DNA of 64,000 nucleotides from Nostoc sp. JL33 (GCF_017114985.1 NZ_JABXKP010000035.1:1-64000); one strand, 5' to 3'. Numbered from the stretch's first letter, positions 1-8,920 are shown. Notes: a model not told the origin generated them from the sequence alone. Translations and numbers: made by a program.

Positions 1-63
1 CCCAATGCCCAATGCCCAATGCCCAATGCCCAATGCCCAATGCCCAATGCCCAATGCCCAATA
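1..63. repeat. Heptanucleotide tandem repeat, unit CCCAATG
   Basis: Eight perfect copies of CCCAATG fill positions 1-56 and a ninth imperfect copy follows. The array runs off the left edge of the window. Short heptamer runs of this kind are characteristic of Nostoc/Anabaena intergenic DNA. It ends about 25 bases before the next start codon. Confidence 0.95.
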
Positions 64-87
64 TTCAATTACTAAGGAGCTAATCGT

Positions 88-837
88 ATGACAGGTAAAT
101 TAGAAGGAAAGGTAGCAATTATCACTGGCGCTTCAGCCGGAATTGGAGAAGCAACTGCGATCGCCTTGGCTTCAGTTGGAGCAACAGTAGTACTCGCTGC
201 TAGGCGTGGCGATCGCATTCAGGCATTAGCAGAACGCATCGAAGCTAGTGGTGGCAAGGCATTGCCGATTGTCACCGATGTGACTGATGAAACTCAGGTA
301 AATAACTTGGTGGCAAAGGCAAACGCAGAATTGGGAAGGGTCGATATCCTCGTGAATAATGCCGGGATTGCCTTACTCGGTACCATTGAAGCTGGGAATA
401 GTTCAGACTGGCGGCGATCGTTTGACCTGAATGTACTAGGACTGCTATATGCTACTCATGCTGTTTTGCCTCTGTTGAAGGCGCAACAATCCGGGCATAT
501 AGTCAATATCTCCTCAGTGGCCGGCCGGACAGCGCGAGCGGGCGTCGGTGTTTATAATGCTACTAAATGGGGTGTGAATGCCCTCTCTGAAGCATTGCGC
601 CAAGAAGTCCACAAGGACAATATCCGCGTCACCATTATCGAACCAGGTTTGGTGGATACGGAAATTGACAGCCAAATTACCGATCCCGTTGCCAAACAAC
701 GGATTGAAGAACGGCGCAAGTCAATTGAACCTCTGCAAAGCGAAGATATTGCTGCTGCGATCGTTTACGCACTCACGCAACCACCGCGTGTTAATGTCAA
801 CGAAATCCTCATCCGACCAACGGGACAAGAACTTTAA
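88..837 (+). CDS. SDR family NAD(P)-dependent oxidoreductase
   Basis: Classical short-chain dehydrogenase/reductase of 249 residues, the usual length. It would oxidise or reduce a hydroxyl/carbonyl group with NAD(P) in the cytoplasm; the substrate cannot be read from sequence. Visible motifs are the nucleotide-binding TGASAGIG (residues 13-20), NNAG (90-93), the catalytic serine pair in NISS (142-143) and the YxxxK pair (Tyr156, Lys160). AARR near residues 37-40, after the second beta strand, fits NADP preference. The ATG is preceded by AAGGAG about eight bases upstream, which supports this start. It stands alone, with a heptamer array directly upstream and a foldback repeat downstream. Confidence 0.93.
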   Translation: MTGKLEGKVAIITGASAGIGEATAIALASVGATVVLAARRGDRIQALAERIEASGGKALPIVTDVTDETQVNNLVAKANAELGRVDILVNNAGIALLGTIEAGNSSDWRRSFDLNVLGLLYATHAVLPLLKAQQSGHIVNISSVAGRTARAGVGVYNATKWGVNALSEALRQEVHKDNIRVTIIEPGLVDTEIDSQITDPVAKQRIEERRKSIEPLQSEDIAAAIVYALTQPPRVNVNEILIRPTGQEL

Positions 838-1226
838 ATAAGCATAAAGTTCAGGAGTCAGAAGCGGAACCAAAGACACTTCGCTAAGGCGTCAGGAGTT
901 TAATCTTACGAAAAAGGGAGTTCTATAAATAATAGGACTAGCCCTTTCAAGGTGGGTAAAATTTTTGGATAATAATTCCTCTTTTCTCTGTGTTCTCTGC
1001 GTCTGGAGTGGTTCAATAAATAACTTTTAAACCTTGTTAGGCACGGAGAACGCAGAGAGAATAAAAGAGATTTTACGAGTCACCTTGAAAGGGTTAAATA
1101 ATTAATTCTTAAAGTTATGGGACTTCCAAAAAAAATACTCAACTACTGCTCTTGTTACGCAAACAAGTGCTGGCAAAACAACAAGCGCTTTTAGTTAATA
1201 GCGATCGCTTCGCTCTACTTTACCGC
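838..1226. other. Intergenic, foldback repeat and a solo repeat end
   Basis: No convincing gene. It carries a large imperfect palindrome (942-1093) and one end of the GGGACTTCCAA repeat family (1119-1129, followed by AATACTCAACTAC, as in the copy at 45857-45979). A HIP1 octamer lies at the downstream edge. Confidence 0.7.
942..1093. repeat. Large foldback (MITE-like) repeat
   Basis: CCCTTTCAAGGTG at 942-954 is mirrored by CACCTTGAAAGGG at 1081-1093. Inside, CTCTTTTCTCTGTGTTCTC and the GAGAACGCAGAGAG side form a second imperfect pair. The core (tctgtgttctctgcg) is the same dispersed sequence seen near 7114, 20718 and 63830. Confidence 0.75.
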
Positions 1227-2066
1227 CTATTTACGGGCAACAGCCATGATGTGAGCGCTCATCCCCAATATACAGGGTTCGGTTTCTAACCAACGAATCG
1301 CTTCTAAAAGGCGTTGACGGCGGCCTAGCTCATTCCAGTGTTCTTGGAAGTTTTGTAGTAACCACCCTGGCCCTTCAATCGCTAAAATCTTTTCAAAATG
1401 TAAACCCGCTTCTTCAACCTCTGCTCTGAGTTCTTCTGGATGATGAAAGAAGGTTTTTGTGAAGTAGTTAGGATGGTTGTTTGGGTTGCGGTGTTGACCA
1501 TCAATCAAATCCTGTTTAACAATCTCTACAAACTCTCGATCATCTAAATGTCCCCGAAATAATCCATCTAAGGTTGAAGCAAAGCGAGAAACTCCCACCG
1601 CGAAAGCAAAACCTCCAGTTTTTAAGATCCGATAAGCTTCACGCAAAGCAATAATACGATCTGTGCGCTCAGTCAGATGATAGAGAGGCCCAAGTAAGAG
1701 AACAGCATCAACGCTATTATCCGCCCGATTGAGTTGACGAGCATCTCCAACTGCCAAACTAGCTAGAGGATATTCCGGTTGAGCTTGAGACAAATGTTGG
1801 GCTTGCTCTATGTGCAAAGGAACCGCATCAATGAGATGGACTTCATAGCCCTGTTGAGCAAGCCAAAAAGAATAGACGCCAGCGCCACCGCCAACATCGA
1901 AAATCACTGCGGGTGGAGGTGGTAGGTAGCGGCTAATAAGTTCTTGGCTTCGGACTAATTCCAGCAGACCTGCACCTTTTGATAACCGCTCTTGCTCCCG
2001 ACCACTCGCGTAATGGATTAACGCTTCATCTGCAAGCAGATTGTTTAATTCAGATAAATCTGACAT
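1227..2066 (-). CDS. Class I SAM-dependent methyltransferase
   Basis: Soluble methyltransferase of about 279 residues with a Rossmann core. Motif I reads FDVGGGAG near residues 56-63. An acidic residue in the LIDAVP strand would bind the ribose of SAM, VDAVLLLGPLYHL is motif IV, and a YRILKTGGF segment is the usual post-motif. The substrate is unknown; the fold resembles ubiquinone/menaquinone-type small-molecule methyltransferases. I chose the ATG at 2066 over a TTG 18 bases upstream. The gene overlaps the end of the DUF120 gene by 17 bases and is probably co-transcribed with it and the TetR gene. Confidence 0.88.
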   Translation of the reverse strand: MSDLSELNNLLADEALIHYASGREQERLSKGAGLLELVRSQELISRYLPPPPAVIFDVGGGAGVYSFWLAQQGYEVHLIDAVPLHIEQAQHLSQAQPEYPLASLAVGDARQLNRADNSVDAVLLLGPLYHLTERTDRIIALREAYRILKTGGFAFAVGVSRFASTLDGLFRGHLDDREFVEIVKQDLIDGQHRNPNNHPNYFTKTFFHHPEELRAEVEEAGLHFEKILAIEGPGWLLQNFQEHWNELGRRQRLLEAIRWLETEPCILGMSAHIMAVARK

Positions 2067-2439
2067 CGTGAATCTCAATTTCAATCAAATCATTATCTTT
2101 AAGGTTATATACCTCGCGAAGTTTAACATCGCAAGCTATCTCAATAACTGTTTTCGGATGATCTCCATTCTCAGTATTGTTTTTGTCTGTTCTTAAGATA
2201 AAAGCATCTCTTCTAAATATCTGGCAGGGAACAATGCTAACAGAAACAGTCCCTCCATATTCTTCATTTTCCAGACGAATTACATTTTTCGGGAGATGGT
2301 AAGGTTGATCTAGCTGAATATTTAAAGTTCCAGGGAAGAATTTCATTCCCGTTTTTCTCAAGTAATACTCCTGGAGTTTCTCAATCCAGTAAGAAAAGTT
2401 TCCTAAACCACTGACAACTTTACCTTTCAATATTTTCAT
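2050..2439 (-). CDS. DUF120 / archaeal-type CTP-dependent riboflavin kinase-like protein
   Basis: A 129-residue protein that matches the DUF120 (RibK) fold along its whole length: GKVVSGLGNFSYW near the N-terminus, the signature PGTLNIQL near residue 38, an FILRTD segment, and EIACDVKLREVYNLKDND near the C-terminus. In archaea this family phosphorylates riboflavin to FMN using CTP. Bacteria normally use the unrelated RibF, so a copy in a cyanobacterium is unusual and may be a transfer or a repurposed domain. It starts 16 bases after the TetR stop and overlaps the methyltransferase gene, so the three form a likely operon. Activity is inferred, not shown. Confidence 0.75.
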   Translation of the reverse strand: MKILKGKVVSGLGNFSYWIEKLQEYYLRKTGMKFFPGTLNIQLDQPYHLPKNVIRLENEEYGGTVSVSIVPCQIFRRDAFILRTDKNNTENGDHPKTVIEIACDVKLREVYNLKDNDLIEIEIHDVRFI

Positions 2440-2455
2440 ATATCTTCAATTTTGT

Positions 2456-3100
2456 CTAATTTGGTTCATCGCTTAGAGCCGTATTGACAACTGAGAGGGG
2501 AGTGGCACTGATACCGCGTACAAAAATATCTACACAGGTTTCGATATAGTCCTCACAGCTATAGCTACCTTGATTGAATTTTGCACTGCGGCATAGCATT
2601 CCAGCTAACAGCATTCCTGTAAACATATCGACTGCTGGAAATGGATCAAAGTCTGCTCTGACGGTGCCTCCTCTCTGACTCGATTGCAGGTAAGCTACCA
2701 GTTTTTCTCCTAAGGGCTTGGCAGCTTCTTGAATCACTTGTTTGGCTGCCTGTGGATGACGTTTAGCTTCTCCAATGAAGGTACGAATTAAGTCTTCCTG
2801 TGCCTCTAGCATAGTATTGTAAAGATGGGCATACTGTATTAAATCAATTTTTAGATCCTGCGTCCACGCTTCGGGGTGTGCAAGGGCTTCTGTCTGGAGT
2901 GCAAAGGCATTTTCGATTACTGCTCCCAGAAGTTGTTCTTTGCTAGCAAAGTGGCGAAATAAAGTCACCTCATTCACACCAGCAACACGAGCTATTTCAC
3001 GGGTAGTTGCTCCTTGAACACCTAAACTGGCAAATACCTGCGAGGCGGCTTCTATCAAACGTGTACGGGTGAGAGTTGATGAACGGATAGTTTTATTCAT
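2456..3100 (-). CDS. TetR/AcrR family transcriptional regulator
   Basis: A 214-residue one-component regulator. Residues about 10-57 form the TetR DNA-binding domain (RLIEAASQVFASLGVQG, then TTREIARVAGVNEVTLFRHF, with the K in FASKEQLL). The remainder is a helical ligand-binding/dimerisation domain typical in length. First gene of the reverse-strand cluster with the DUF120 and methyltransferase genes, so it probably represses its own operon in response to a small ligand. A possible operator is present in the upstream 124-base gap. Confidence 0.92.
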   Translation of the reverse strand: MNKTIRSSTLTRTRLIEAASQVFASLGVQGATTREIARVAGVNEVTLFRHFASKEQLLGAVIENAFALQTEALAHPEAWTQDLKIDLIQYAHLYNTMLEAQEDLIRTFIGEAKRHPQAAKQVIQEAAKPLGEKLVAYLQSSQRGGTVRADFDPFPAVDMFTGMLLAGMLCRSAKFNQGSYSCEDYIETCVDIFVRGISATPLSVVNTALSDEPN

Positions 3101-3110
3101 TTATGCTGGC

Positions 3111-3139
3111 AAGTACTTACTTACATCATAGGTTATGTA
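3111..3139. promoter_or_regulatory. Candidate TetR operator (weak)
   Basis: Just upstream of the TetR gene are the palindrome AAGTACTT (3111-3118) and TACAT (3122-3126) with inverted partner ATGTA (3135-3139). Short inverted repeats in this position are typical of TetR autoregulation sites. Assignment is by position only. Confidence 0.3.
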
Positions 3140-3224
3140 GAAAAAGTGGTCGCAACTTGGGGAAAAATAATCTTGATTCCAGCATTTTTAAAGTTATTGA
3201 AAATCTATCTTTACCCTCTGAAAT

Positions 3225-3722
3225 TTATTTTGGTGCAGTAGCTAATGTTTTACTCATTTGAGTAACTGGGACAACTACCCCACTTCTTAAATAATGAGGT
3301 GTTCTTTGGATAGCAGTAAATCCCAGTCGTAAATAAAACCCTTCTGCATAAAGGCTAGCAGTTGTAATTACCTTATCTATACCTTGCTCAGTTGCTTGAT
3401 CACAAAAATGTTGAACTAAAGCACGGCCAATCCCTTTACCTTGATATTTAGGATGGACATACAGCCCGATGAGTTCATCAACAATAAAACTAGCAAAACC
3501 TATAACAAAATCTCCCTCGCTCGCAACCCAAAATGTTTCCACTTTCATACTCTTCAAGATATTTGAACCATCAGGTTTATTGCGGTAATTACGCCAAGCT
3601 AAAAGTTCTTTTTGGGTGTATAAAGTTGCAGGCAGAGCTTTGATAGCAGCAATATGAATTGCACTCAGCACCCACGCATCTGTTTGCTGGGCAGGTCGAA
3701 GAGATATTCCGTTAGCGCTCAT
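3225..3722 (-). CDS. GNAT family N-acetyltransferase
   Basis: A 165-residue acetyl-CoA-dependent acyltransferase. Motif A is clear: LYVHPKYQGKGIGRALV near residues 91-107, with the Q/RxxGxG/A acetyl-CoA loop. The following helix and ASLYAEGFYLRLGF motif B are also typical. The substrate is not predictable. It is divergently separated from the TetR gene by a short spacer and is followed upstream by a palindromic repeat at 3772-3849. Confidence 0.9.
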   Translation of the reverse strand: MSANGISLRPAQQTDAWVLSAIHIAAIKALPATLYTQKELLAWRNYRNKPDGSNILKSMKVETFWVASEGDFVIGFASFIVDELIGLYVHPKYQGKGIGRALVQHFCDQATEQGIDKVITTASLYAEGFYLRLGFTAIQRTPHYLRSGVVVPVTQMSKTLATAPK

Positions 3723-3771
3723 AGGTTCAGGGCTGGCATTCAGATTAGATGCCTGTTTGACTTTTTGTTAC

Positions 3772-3849
3772 TGTAGGGTGTGTTACGGCTGATGCAGGGC
3801 ACCGAAAATCGGAAATGGTGCCTTACTCTCGGCGATAACACACCCTACA
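3772..3849. repeat. 78-bp MITE-like element
   Basis: TGTAGGGTGTGTTA at 3772-3785 is perfectly mirrored by TAACACACCCTACA at 3836-3849. The interior contains a second pair, GGCACC and GGTGCC. Non-coding. Confidence 0.8.
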
Positions 3850-4172
3850 CTATCTTCTAATTATTTGCGCGGGACTTAAACATTTTTCAAGGATAAACAA
3901 GCCTCAAACTGATGCAGCATAAGGGAAATACACCAAATGCTTGACTTGCCCCTGACGAGACTGAAAGCCTGTCCGCAGCGAGGAGGAACGACGAACGCAA
4001 GTGCGTGTCGTAGACAAGCAATCGCTTTAACCACGGGATTATGTGATTACTTCGCTCCGTTATCACTGCGCTCGTAATGACAATTTAAGGGGTCTATAAC
4101 GCCTGAAACCCTTTCAGATAGTACTTGTGTGTACACCGTAGCGATGTATTGGGAGGAAACTTGAAATCTTGC

Positions 4173-4209
4173 CCCCTCCCCAACATATACGGGGAGGGTT
4201 GGGGAGGGG
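4173..4209. repeat. GC-rich inverted repeat
   Basis: CCCCTCCCCAAC (4173-4184) pairs perfectly with GTTGGGGAGGGG (4198-4209) around a short loop. Related 'cccctccccgcaagcgggg' palindromes occur at about 16690, 26780, 31940 and 58645. Confidence 0.8.
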
Positions 4210-4772
4210 TAATTCAAGGATTTTTACAAGAGGTCTAATGTAAGCAACTACACCCGCAGGGGTAGTTCATCAGTCACTATTTATATCCTGTTCAGTCTAA
4301 TAAACAAGAAAAATTACTGATGCTTAAAGCATAAAATTTCTTGCATGGTTGATTAAGTATCATTAGTGCTTAATCTATGGGAACTTTAGCTATAGTTTTT
4401 AGTACTGAGTTACTACTATTAGTAGTTATTTAACATAATTATATTGTATGTAATTATACTAAATTACGAAACTTTTCAGCCAATTGCTCACCAAAGTTGC
4501 TCAATGAGGATCACTCCCTAAGTATAAATTACTGTAAACATATCGAGGAAACATATAATATGTTCTAAACAACGGCAAGTCTATCGGCAAACCGTATATT
4601 ATTGTTTTAAGCAATAAAATAACGAACTTCAAAAGGCAAATTTTGAAGTAATCAAGCAATATCGTGCGATATTTAGCTAATTTTGCCGTGTTTAATTGAA
4701 TATCTTCTCAAAGCTTGCTCCCTGAGAGTATTTACCAAGCTGGAAGACATTAAAAAGTCAAAAGGAGTGAAT

Positions 4773-5252
4773 GTGATCAACGCCATACAGATTAACGAAA
4801 ATTTGACAACCACAGGACAAGTCATACCAAAACAGCTTGAGCAAGCTATCCAAGAAGGTTTTAAGTCCGTTCTAAATTTGCGATCGCCTGATGAACTAGG
4901 ATTTTCCAAAGATGAGCAAAAAGTAGCGGAAGCATTGGGGCTGTATTATAAGAATGTTCCACTGAAGGTGGATTTAAAAAATTTGAATGAAGAGCTGATT
5001 ACCAAAATTCTGACGATAATAGAACAAATTCCTAAACCAGCAGTTGTACATTGTGCAGCCGGAATGCGATCAACTGGAATTGCGCTGTTGAGTATCGCTA
5101 TCCAGGAAGGATTAACACCAGAGGAAACCTTAGCAAGAGCTAAGAATCTGGGTTTTGGATTCTTTGAACACGCTGGCGTTAGTCCCAGGCTGAAACAATT
5201 ATTTGTGGACTACGTTAACAAACACGCGAAAGTAGTTGTACCTACTGGCTGA
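4773..5252 (+). CDS. DUF442 / BLH-type protein tyrosine phosphatase-like protein
   Basis: About 159 residues. The fold and motifs match the DUF442 phosphatase domain found alone or ahead of beta-lactamase-like sulfur dioxygenases (BLH proteins): TTGQVIPKQLEQAIQEGFKS near the start, SVLNLRSPDE, then the P-loop HCAAGMRS with catalytic Cys and Arg. No metallo-beta-lactamase domain is fused and none is adjacent. The open frame begins at 4683, but AAGGAG at 4762-4767 sits five bases before the GTG at 4773, and homologues start with the INENLTTTGQ segment, so I place the start there. Confidence 0.8.
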   Translation: MINAIQINENLTTTGQVIPKQLEQAIQEGFKSVLNLRSPDELGFSKDEQKVAEALGLYYKNVPLKVDLKNLNEELITKILTIIEQIPKPAVVHCAAGMRSTGIALLSIAIQEGLTPEETLARAKNLGFGFFEHAGVSPRLKQLFVDYVNKHAKVVVPTG

Positions 5253-5297
5253 AACAGGTCTAGTAAACCTGTTGCAAAAGTCATTCTGAGCAAAACG

Positions 5298-5336
5298 CAG
5301 TGGAGAGAAGAATCTCACAGATGTTTCTCTCCACTG
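5298..5336. terminator. Hairpin between convergent genes
   Basis: CAGTGGAGAGAA (5298-5309) is perfectly complementary to TTCTCTCCACTG (5325-5336) with a 15-base loop. It lies between the ends of two convergent genes, so it may serve as a bidirectional terminator, although no U-tract is evident. It could equally be a dispersed repeat. Confidence 0.5.
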
Positions 5337-5372
5337 AACATGACAATTTAAGCTGCGATCGCATTCACTATT

Positions 5373-6986
5373 TCAGCGATCGCAATTCCTCAAAATACTT
5401 AAAGCAACTGCCTCCGCCACTTTGATCCCATCGATACCCGCCGAAAGGATTCCCCCTGCGTATCCCGCGCCTTCACCAGCCGGATAAAGACCAACTGTAT
5501 TTAAACTCTGATAATCCTCTTTACGTTTAATCCGAATCGGTGATGATGTGCGGGTTTCCACCCCAGTCAACACGGCATCGTCCATCGCAAATCCTTTAAT
5601 TTGTTTGTCAAAAGCCGGAAGTGCTTCACGGATGGCGGCGATCGCATAATCTGGTAAACTCTGGCTCAAATCACCCAAATGTACCCCAGGTGTATAAGAC
5701 GGCTTAACTGTGCCCAATGCTGTAGAAGGGCGATCGTTGAGAAAGTCACCCACCAACTGCCCTGGAGCTTCATAAGTTCCACCGCCCAATTCAAAAGCCC
5801 CTTCTTCCAAGCGCCGTTGCAAGTCAATTCCCGCCAAGGCATTGCCCGGATAATCTTCGGGGGTGATGCCCACAACGATCGCACTATTGGCATTGCGCTC
5901 ATTGCGAGAATATTGGCTCATCCCATTGGTGACAAGTCGCCCCGGTTCTGATGCGGCTGCAACCACCAAGCCCCCCGGACACATACAAAAACTATAGACG
6001 GAGCGACCATTTTGGCAGTGGTGAACCAGTTTGTAATCGGCAGCACCTAAAAGCTTATGACCAGCTTGAGCGCCGAAACGACATTGGTCGATGAGAGTCT
6101 GGGGATGTTCGACCCGAAAGCCGATGGAGAAAGGTTTAGGCTCTATGTAAACTCCACGATTAAATAGCATTTGGAAGGTATCGCGGGCGCTATGACCTAC
6201 TGCCAGAACTACATAATCGCTGGCGATATATTCCCCACTGGCGAGGGTAACTCCCCGCACCTGTGCATTTTCGATATTGATATCTTCCACCCGACTTTGA
6301 AAGCGAATTTCACCACCGAGGGATTCGATTTTGGCACGCATACTTTGGACGATTCCCACCAATTTGAAAGTGCCGATGTGCGGTTTGTTGATATAGAGAA
6401 TTTCCGGTGAGGCTCCCGCATTCACGAGTTCGGTTAGTACCTTACGTCCATAATGCTGAGGATCTTTGACTTGACTGTAGAGTTTGCCATCGGAGAATGT
6501 ACCCGCCCCACCTTCGCCAAACTGGGCATTAGATTCTGGGTTGAAGTCTGATTTTTTCTTCCAAAAACCAAAGGTATCAGCAGTGCGATCGCGGACTTGT
6601 TTGCCACGTTCTAAAATGATTGGACAAAAGCCCATTTGCGCGAGCATCAAACCCGCAAACAATCCACAAGGCCCAGTACCAATCACGATGGGGCGAATCG
6701 CCAAATTGCTTGGTGCTTGTGCCACTGGGCGATAATTCATGTCTGGCGTGACCATCACATGAGGATCTTTTTTCAGGCGCTTGAGTAGATGAGTTTCCTG
6801 AGTCGTTTCTACATCCAGAATATAAACAAGGGTAATCTCTCCTTTCTTACGGGCATCGTAGCTACGCTTGAAGATGGAATAGCTGATCAAATCTTCGTCC
6901 GTGATTTGCAGCTTTTTGAGGATGGCAGTCTTGATCTCATCTTCAGGATGATCAAGCGGCAGCTTTACTTCTGTTAGTCGTAACAT
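5373..6986 (-). CDS. NAD(P)/FAD-dependent oxidoreductase of the COG2509 family
   Basis: A 537-residue soluble flavoprotein. After an about 90-residue N-terminal alpha/beta domain comes the FAD-binding VIGTGPCGLFAG (from residue 101), the ERGKQVRDR strand, the conserved GGAGTFSDGKL stretch, and a C-terminal GEGAGYAGGI motif that closes the FAD site. Two glycine-rich motifs fit a two-dinucleotide-binding enzyme. The family ('uncharacterized FAD-dependent dehydrogenase') has no firmly established substrate. Monocistronic; its upstream gap holds a MITE (7084-7174). Confidence 0.88.
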   Translation of the reverse strand: MLRLTEVKLPLDHPEDEIKTAILKKLQITDEDLISYSIFKRSYDARKKGEITLVYILDVETTQETHLLKRLKKDPHVMVTPDMNYRPVAQAPSNLAIRPIVIGTGPCGLFAGLMLAQMGFCPIILERGKQVRDRTADTFGFWKKKSDFNPESNAQFGEGGAGTFSDGKLYSQVKDPQHYGRKVLTELVNAGASPEILYINKPHIGTFKLVGIVQSMRAKIESLGGEIRFQSRVEDINIENAQVRGVTLASGEYIASDYVVLAVGHSARDTFQMLFNRGVYIEPKPFSIGFRVEHPQTLIDQCRFGAQAGHKLLGAADYKLVHHCQNGRSVYSFCMCPGGLVVAAASEPGRLVTNGMSQYSRNERNANSAIVVGITPEDYPGNALAGIDLQRRLEEGAFELGGGTYEAPGQLVGDFLNDRPSTALGTVKPSYTPGVHLGDLSQSLPDYAIAAIREALPAFDKQIKGFAMDDAVLTGVETRTSSPIRIKRKEDYQSLNTVGLYPAGEGAGYAGGILSAGIDGIKVAEAVALSILRNCDR

Positions 6987-7083
6987 AGCGAGGAGAAATT
7001 CATACTGTCATATCAAAATATTAACAACAGAGGCAGGAGGCAGAAACAAGAAACGTTTAGTGAAATCAATGCCTGTTAAGGTT

Positions 7084-7174
7084 AGGACTTACGCACGAGT
7101 TACGGAATCACGAACCGCAGAGGCGCAGAGGACACGGAGAAATCAGAGTTTCAGAGATATTTTGCGTAAGTCCT
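7084..7174. repeat. 91-bp MITE-like element with AGGACTTACGCA ends
   Basis: AGGACTTACGCA (7084-7095) and TGCGTAAGTCCT (7163-7174) are perfect inverted ends; adding flanking TT/AA gives 14 bp. The interior carries the dispersed 'ccgcagaggcgcagaggacacggagaa' core. A TA on both sides would fit a Tc1/IS630-like target preference. Its right end overlaps the stop codon of the neighbouring reverse-strand gene. Confidence 0.85.
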
Positions 7175-8648
7175 AAAGGTGTAGTTCCAGTGTATTGAGC
7201 AACTTGGGCAAGTCCTTTTGAGAAACCTGACGTGTACCCGTCTCGACTGCATCAACCCAAGAAACGCTTTTCCCCATCGTTGTAGCGAAAAATGCTCTAG
7301 ACCAGCCTTTTGCTTTTCTCGCTTCTCTAATGACATTACCTGATAGAGGCTGGATATTGTTTGCACTTAGCTGATTCGAGTCCAGGGTCAAGCGTTCTTG
7401 TACTTCTGCTGGTAAATGAAAACGCCATTTAGAATTGAGTATTTGATTCCAGTAACCTATAGGTCTTTTAGCGCTTTTGCTGCTTGTTAACCAAGCTGGG
7501 CCTGTTTCCAGTTCTGCTTGCCATCCGGCTTCTTTGACAACTTTCAAGTCAGTTTCCAAATCATCAGCCATTTGCCGTCTAAGCTGTCTGTCTTGCTCTG
7601 CTGTTGACACTTTGTCTGCACCGTAAGCAATCTCCATCAGAGTCTTGCCCATTACACAATCCTGGAATTCCGGTTGGATTTGGAAGGTTAGCCAAACTAG
7701 CATTCTAGCCGCGCCAGCATTTTGTTTACCAATACTAAATAGTTTCTGTACGGTTTTCTTGGTAATAATTCCAGTGTGGTAGTGGTATTTAGATTTGTTG
7801 AGGAAGTATTTTGTCCATACTCCAGCTTGACCTATCACCTTTAAACCCACTAGCTTGTTATTGCCAGCTTTATCTGTTTCAAAATCTCGTATTATGCTGA
7901 TGTCCCAAATCTTTAAATCAGCAACACTAAAAGCTCCTACTTTTCCCTGTTTAGGACATGCAATACAAGCTAGTACCTGGGCAGGTTGCCGTAACAAGTC
8001 GTACAAAATACTCAATTTTTCATGCTTGCATAAGTCCCTGCGTTTAACAAGCCCTGTGTATTCAAGTAGTTGTTTATCATCAATTACAAAATTGCCTGAC
8101 CAAGGTTGATCTAGACTAGCTACTAAGGCACAGTAAATCAGGTGAATAGCACACGCCCTTGGATCAAATTGGTCTATAACAACTAAAGCTGCCTCTTCTG
8201 CCAGAGTTTCTGGTTGTGGAGTTTCGGGATTATCTGTTAGATAATAAAAGATTTTTGCTTTTCCCGTTTCAGCTTCTTTTTCGTAACTAAAAGTATTATT
8301 TACTTGATTCCATGACAGATTCATTTTTTGAGATAAGACTTCAGCAACTCCATACAAAACTAGCGACAAGGCAGCAACATTAGTCTTACTATCAGGAAAT
8401 AAAGAAGCTTTTTTGAATTGCCGAGGTTTTGATGAATACTGGTAATTTAATAGTAAATTTTGCTCAGATTTATTAATCTCTTGAAGAGGAATTTGCTTTG
8501 ATAATTGAGTAGTTGAGTCTTCCAGAGATTCTTCATCAAGAGCAACATTAGTTTCCTTTGAATTTGGATTACGGGAAATGGTAATTCCCATTACCTGGTG
8601 AAATAGATGCAGAAGTTTACTATATAATGTTTTTGCTAACTGTTTCAT
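7173..8648 (-). CDS. Unrecognised protein with C-terminal XRE-type HTH
   Basis: 491 residues; I do not recognise the family. The last about 55 residues form an XRE-like helix-turn-helix (REARKAKGWSRAFFATTMGK, then SVSWVDAVETG). The middle (about residues 130-400) is mixed alpha/beta with Trp/Lys-rich segments (QAGVWTKYFLNKSKYHYHTG) reminiscent of winged-helix replication initiators, but I cannot name one. The N-terminal 80 residues are low-complexity and polar. The stop codon is formed at the boundary of the 91-bp MITE, so the original C-terminus may have been longer. A plasmid-derived or phage-like DNA-binding role is inference. Confidence 0.75.
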   Translation of the reverse strand: MKQLAKTLYSKLLHLFHQVMGITISRNPNSKETNVALDEESLEDSTTQLSKQIPLQEINKSEQNLLLNYQYSSKPRQFKKASLFPDSKTNVAALSLVLYGVAEVLSQKMNLSWNQVNNTFSYEKEAETGKAKIFYYLTDNPETPQPETLAEEAALVVIDQFDPRACAIHLIYCALVASLDQPWSGNFVIDDKQLLEYTGLVKRRDLCKHEKLSILYDLLRQPAQVLACIACPKQGKVGAFSVADLKIWDISIIRDFETDKAGNNKLVGLKVIGQAGVWTKYFLNKSKYHYHTGIITKKTVQKLFSIGKQNAGAARMLVWLTFQIQPEFQDCVMGKTLMEIAYGADKVSTAEQDRQLRRQMADDLETDLKVVKEAGWQAELETGPAWLTSSKSAKRPIGYWNQILNSKWRFHLPAEVQERLTLDSNQLSANNIQPLSGNVIREARKAKGWSRAFFATTMGKSVSWVDAVETGTRQVSQKDLPKLLNTLELHL

Positions 8649-8816
8649 TTTTCTACAAATCCACTGCTCACGTAGATAATTTACAATGATGAAATAAAGC
8701 TGACTTTCTTCTACTTGACCTTGCTAGAATATAACTCTCAGCCGCTTTGAGTCGCTTTAAATAACCACCAACAATGCAAGATATTTGACACCAGGTGATA
8801 CCAATCTAATAAAAAG

Positions 8817-8850
8817 TGGTCAAGTAAAAAAACTGATTTTTACTTGACCA
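8817..8850. terminator. Perfect 14-bp hairpin
   Basis: TGGTCAAGTAAAAA (8817-8830) and TTTTTACTTGACCA (8837-8850) are fully complementary around a six-base loop. It lies just downstream of the reverse-strand gene ending at 8921 and reads as A/T-rich on both sides, so it could terminate that transcript. An operator or repeat role is possible; a partial copy of CTACTTGACC occurs near 8711. Confidence 0.5.
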
Positions 8851-8920
8851 TAATTATCAGTGATGAGTTCAAGTTTTCACTGATTGTAATTACGAATTGC
8901 AGCTTTGCTGCTTGACGTTA

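Larger units (their letters stand above)
3723..4772. other. Long intergenic stretch with two palindromic repeats
   Basis: About 1 kb with no supportable gene. It holds a 78-bp element with 14-bp perfect inverted ends (3772-3849), a degenerate copy of the CCCGTCGTAGACATCGC repeat near 3995-4024 and a GC-rich inverted repeat (4173-4209). The AT-rich half, 4290-4690, precedes the DUF442 gene and probably contains its promoter, which I could not pinpoint. Confidence 0.6.

Noticed and set aside
4683..4772. Upstream extension of the DUF442 gene
   Set aside because: Good ribosome site at 4762-4767 and family start both favour the GTG at 4773.
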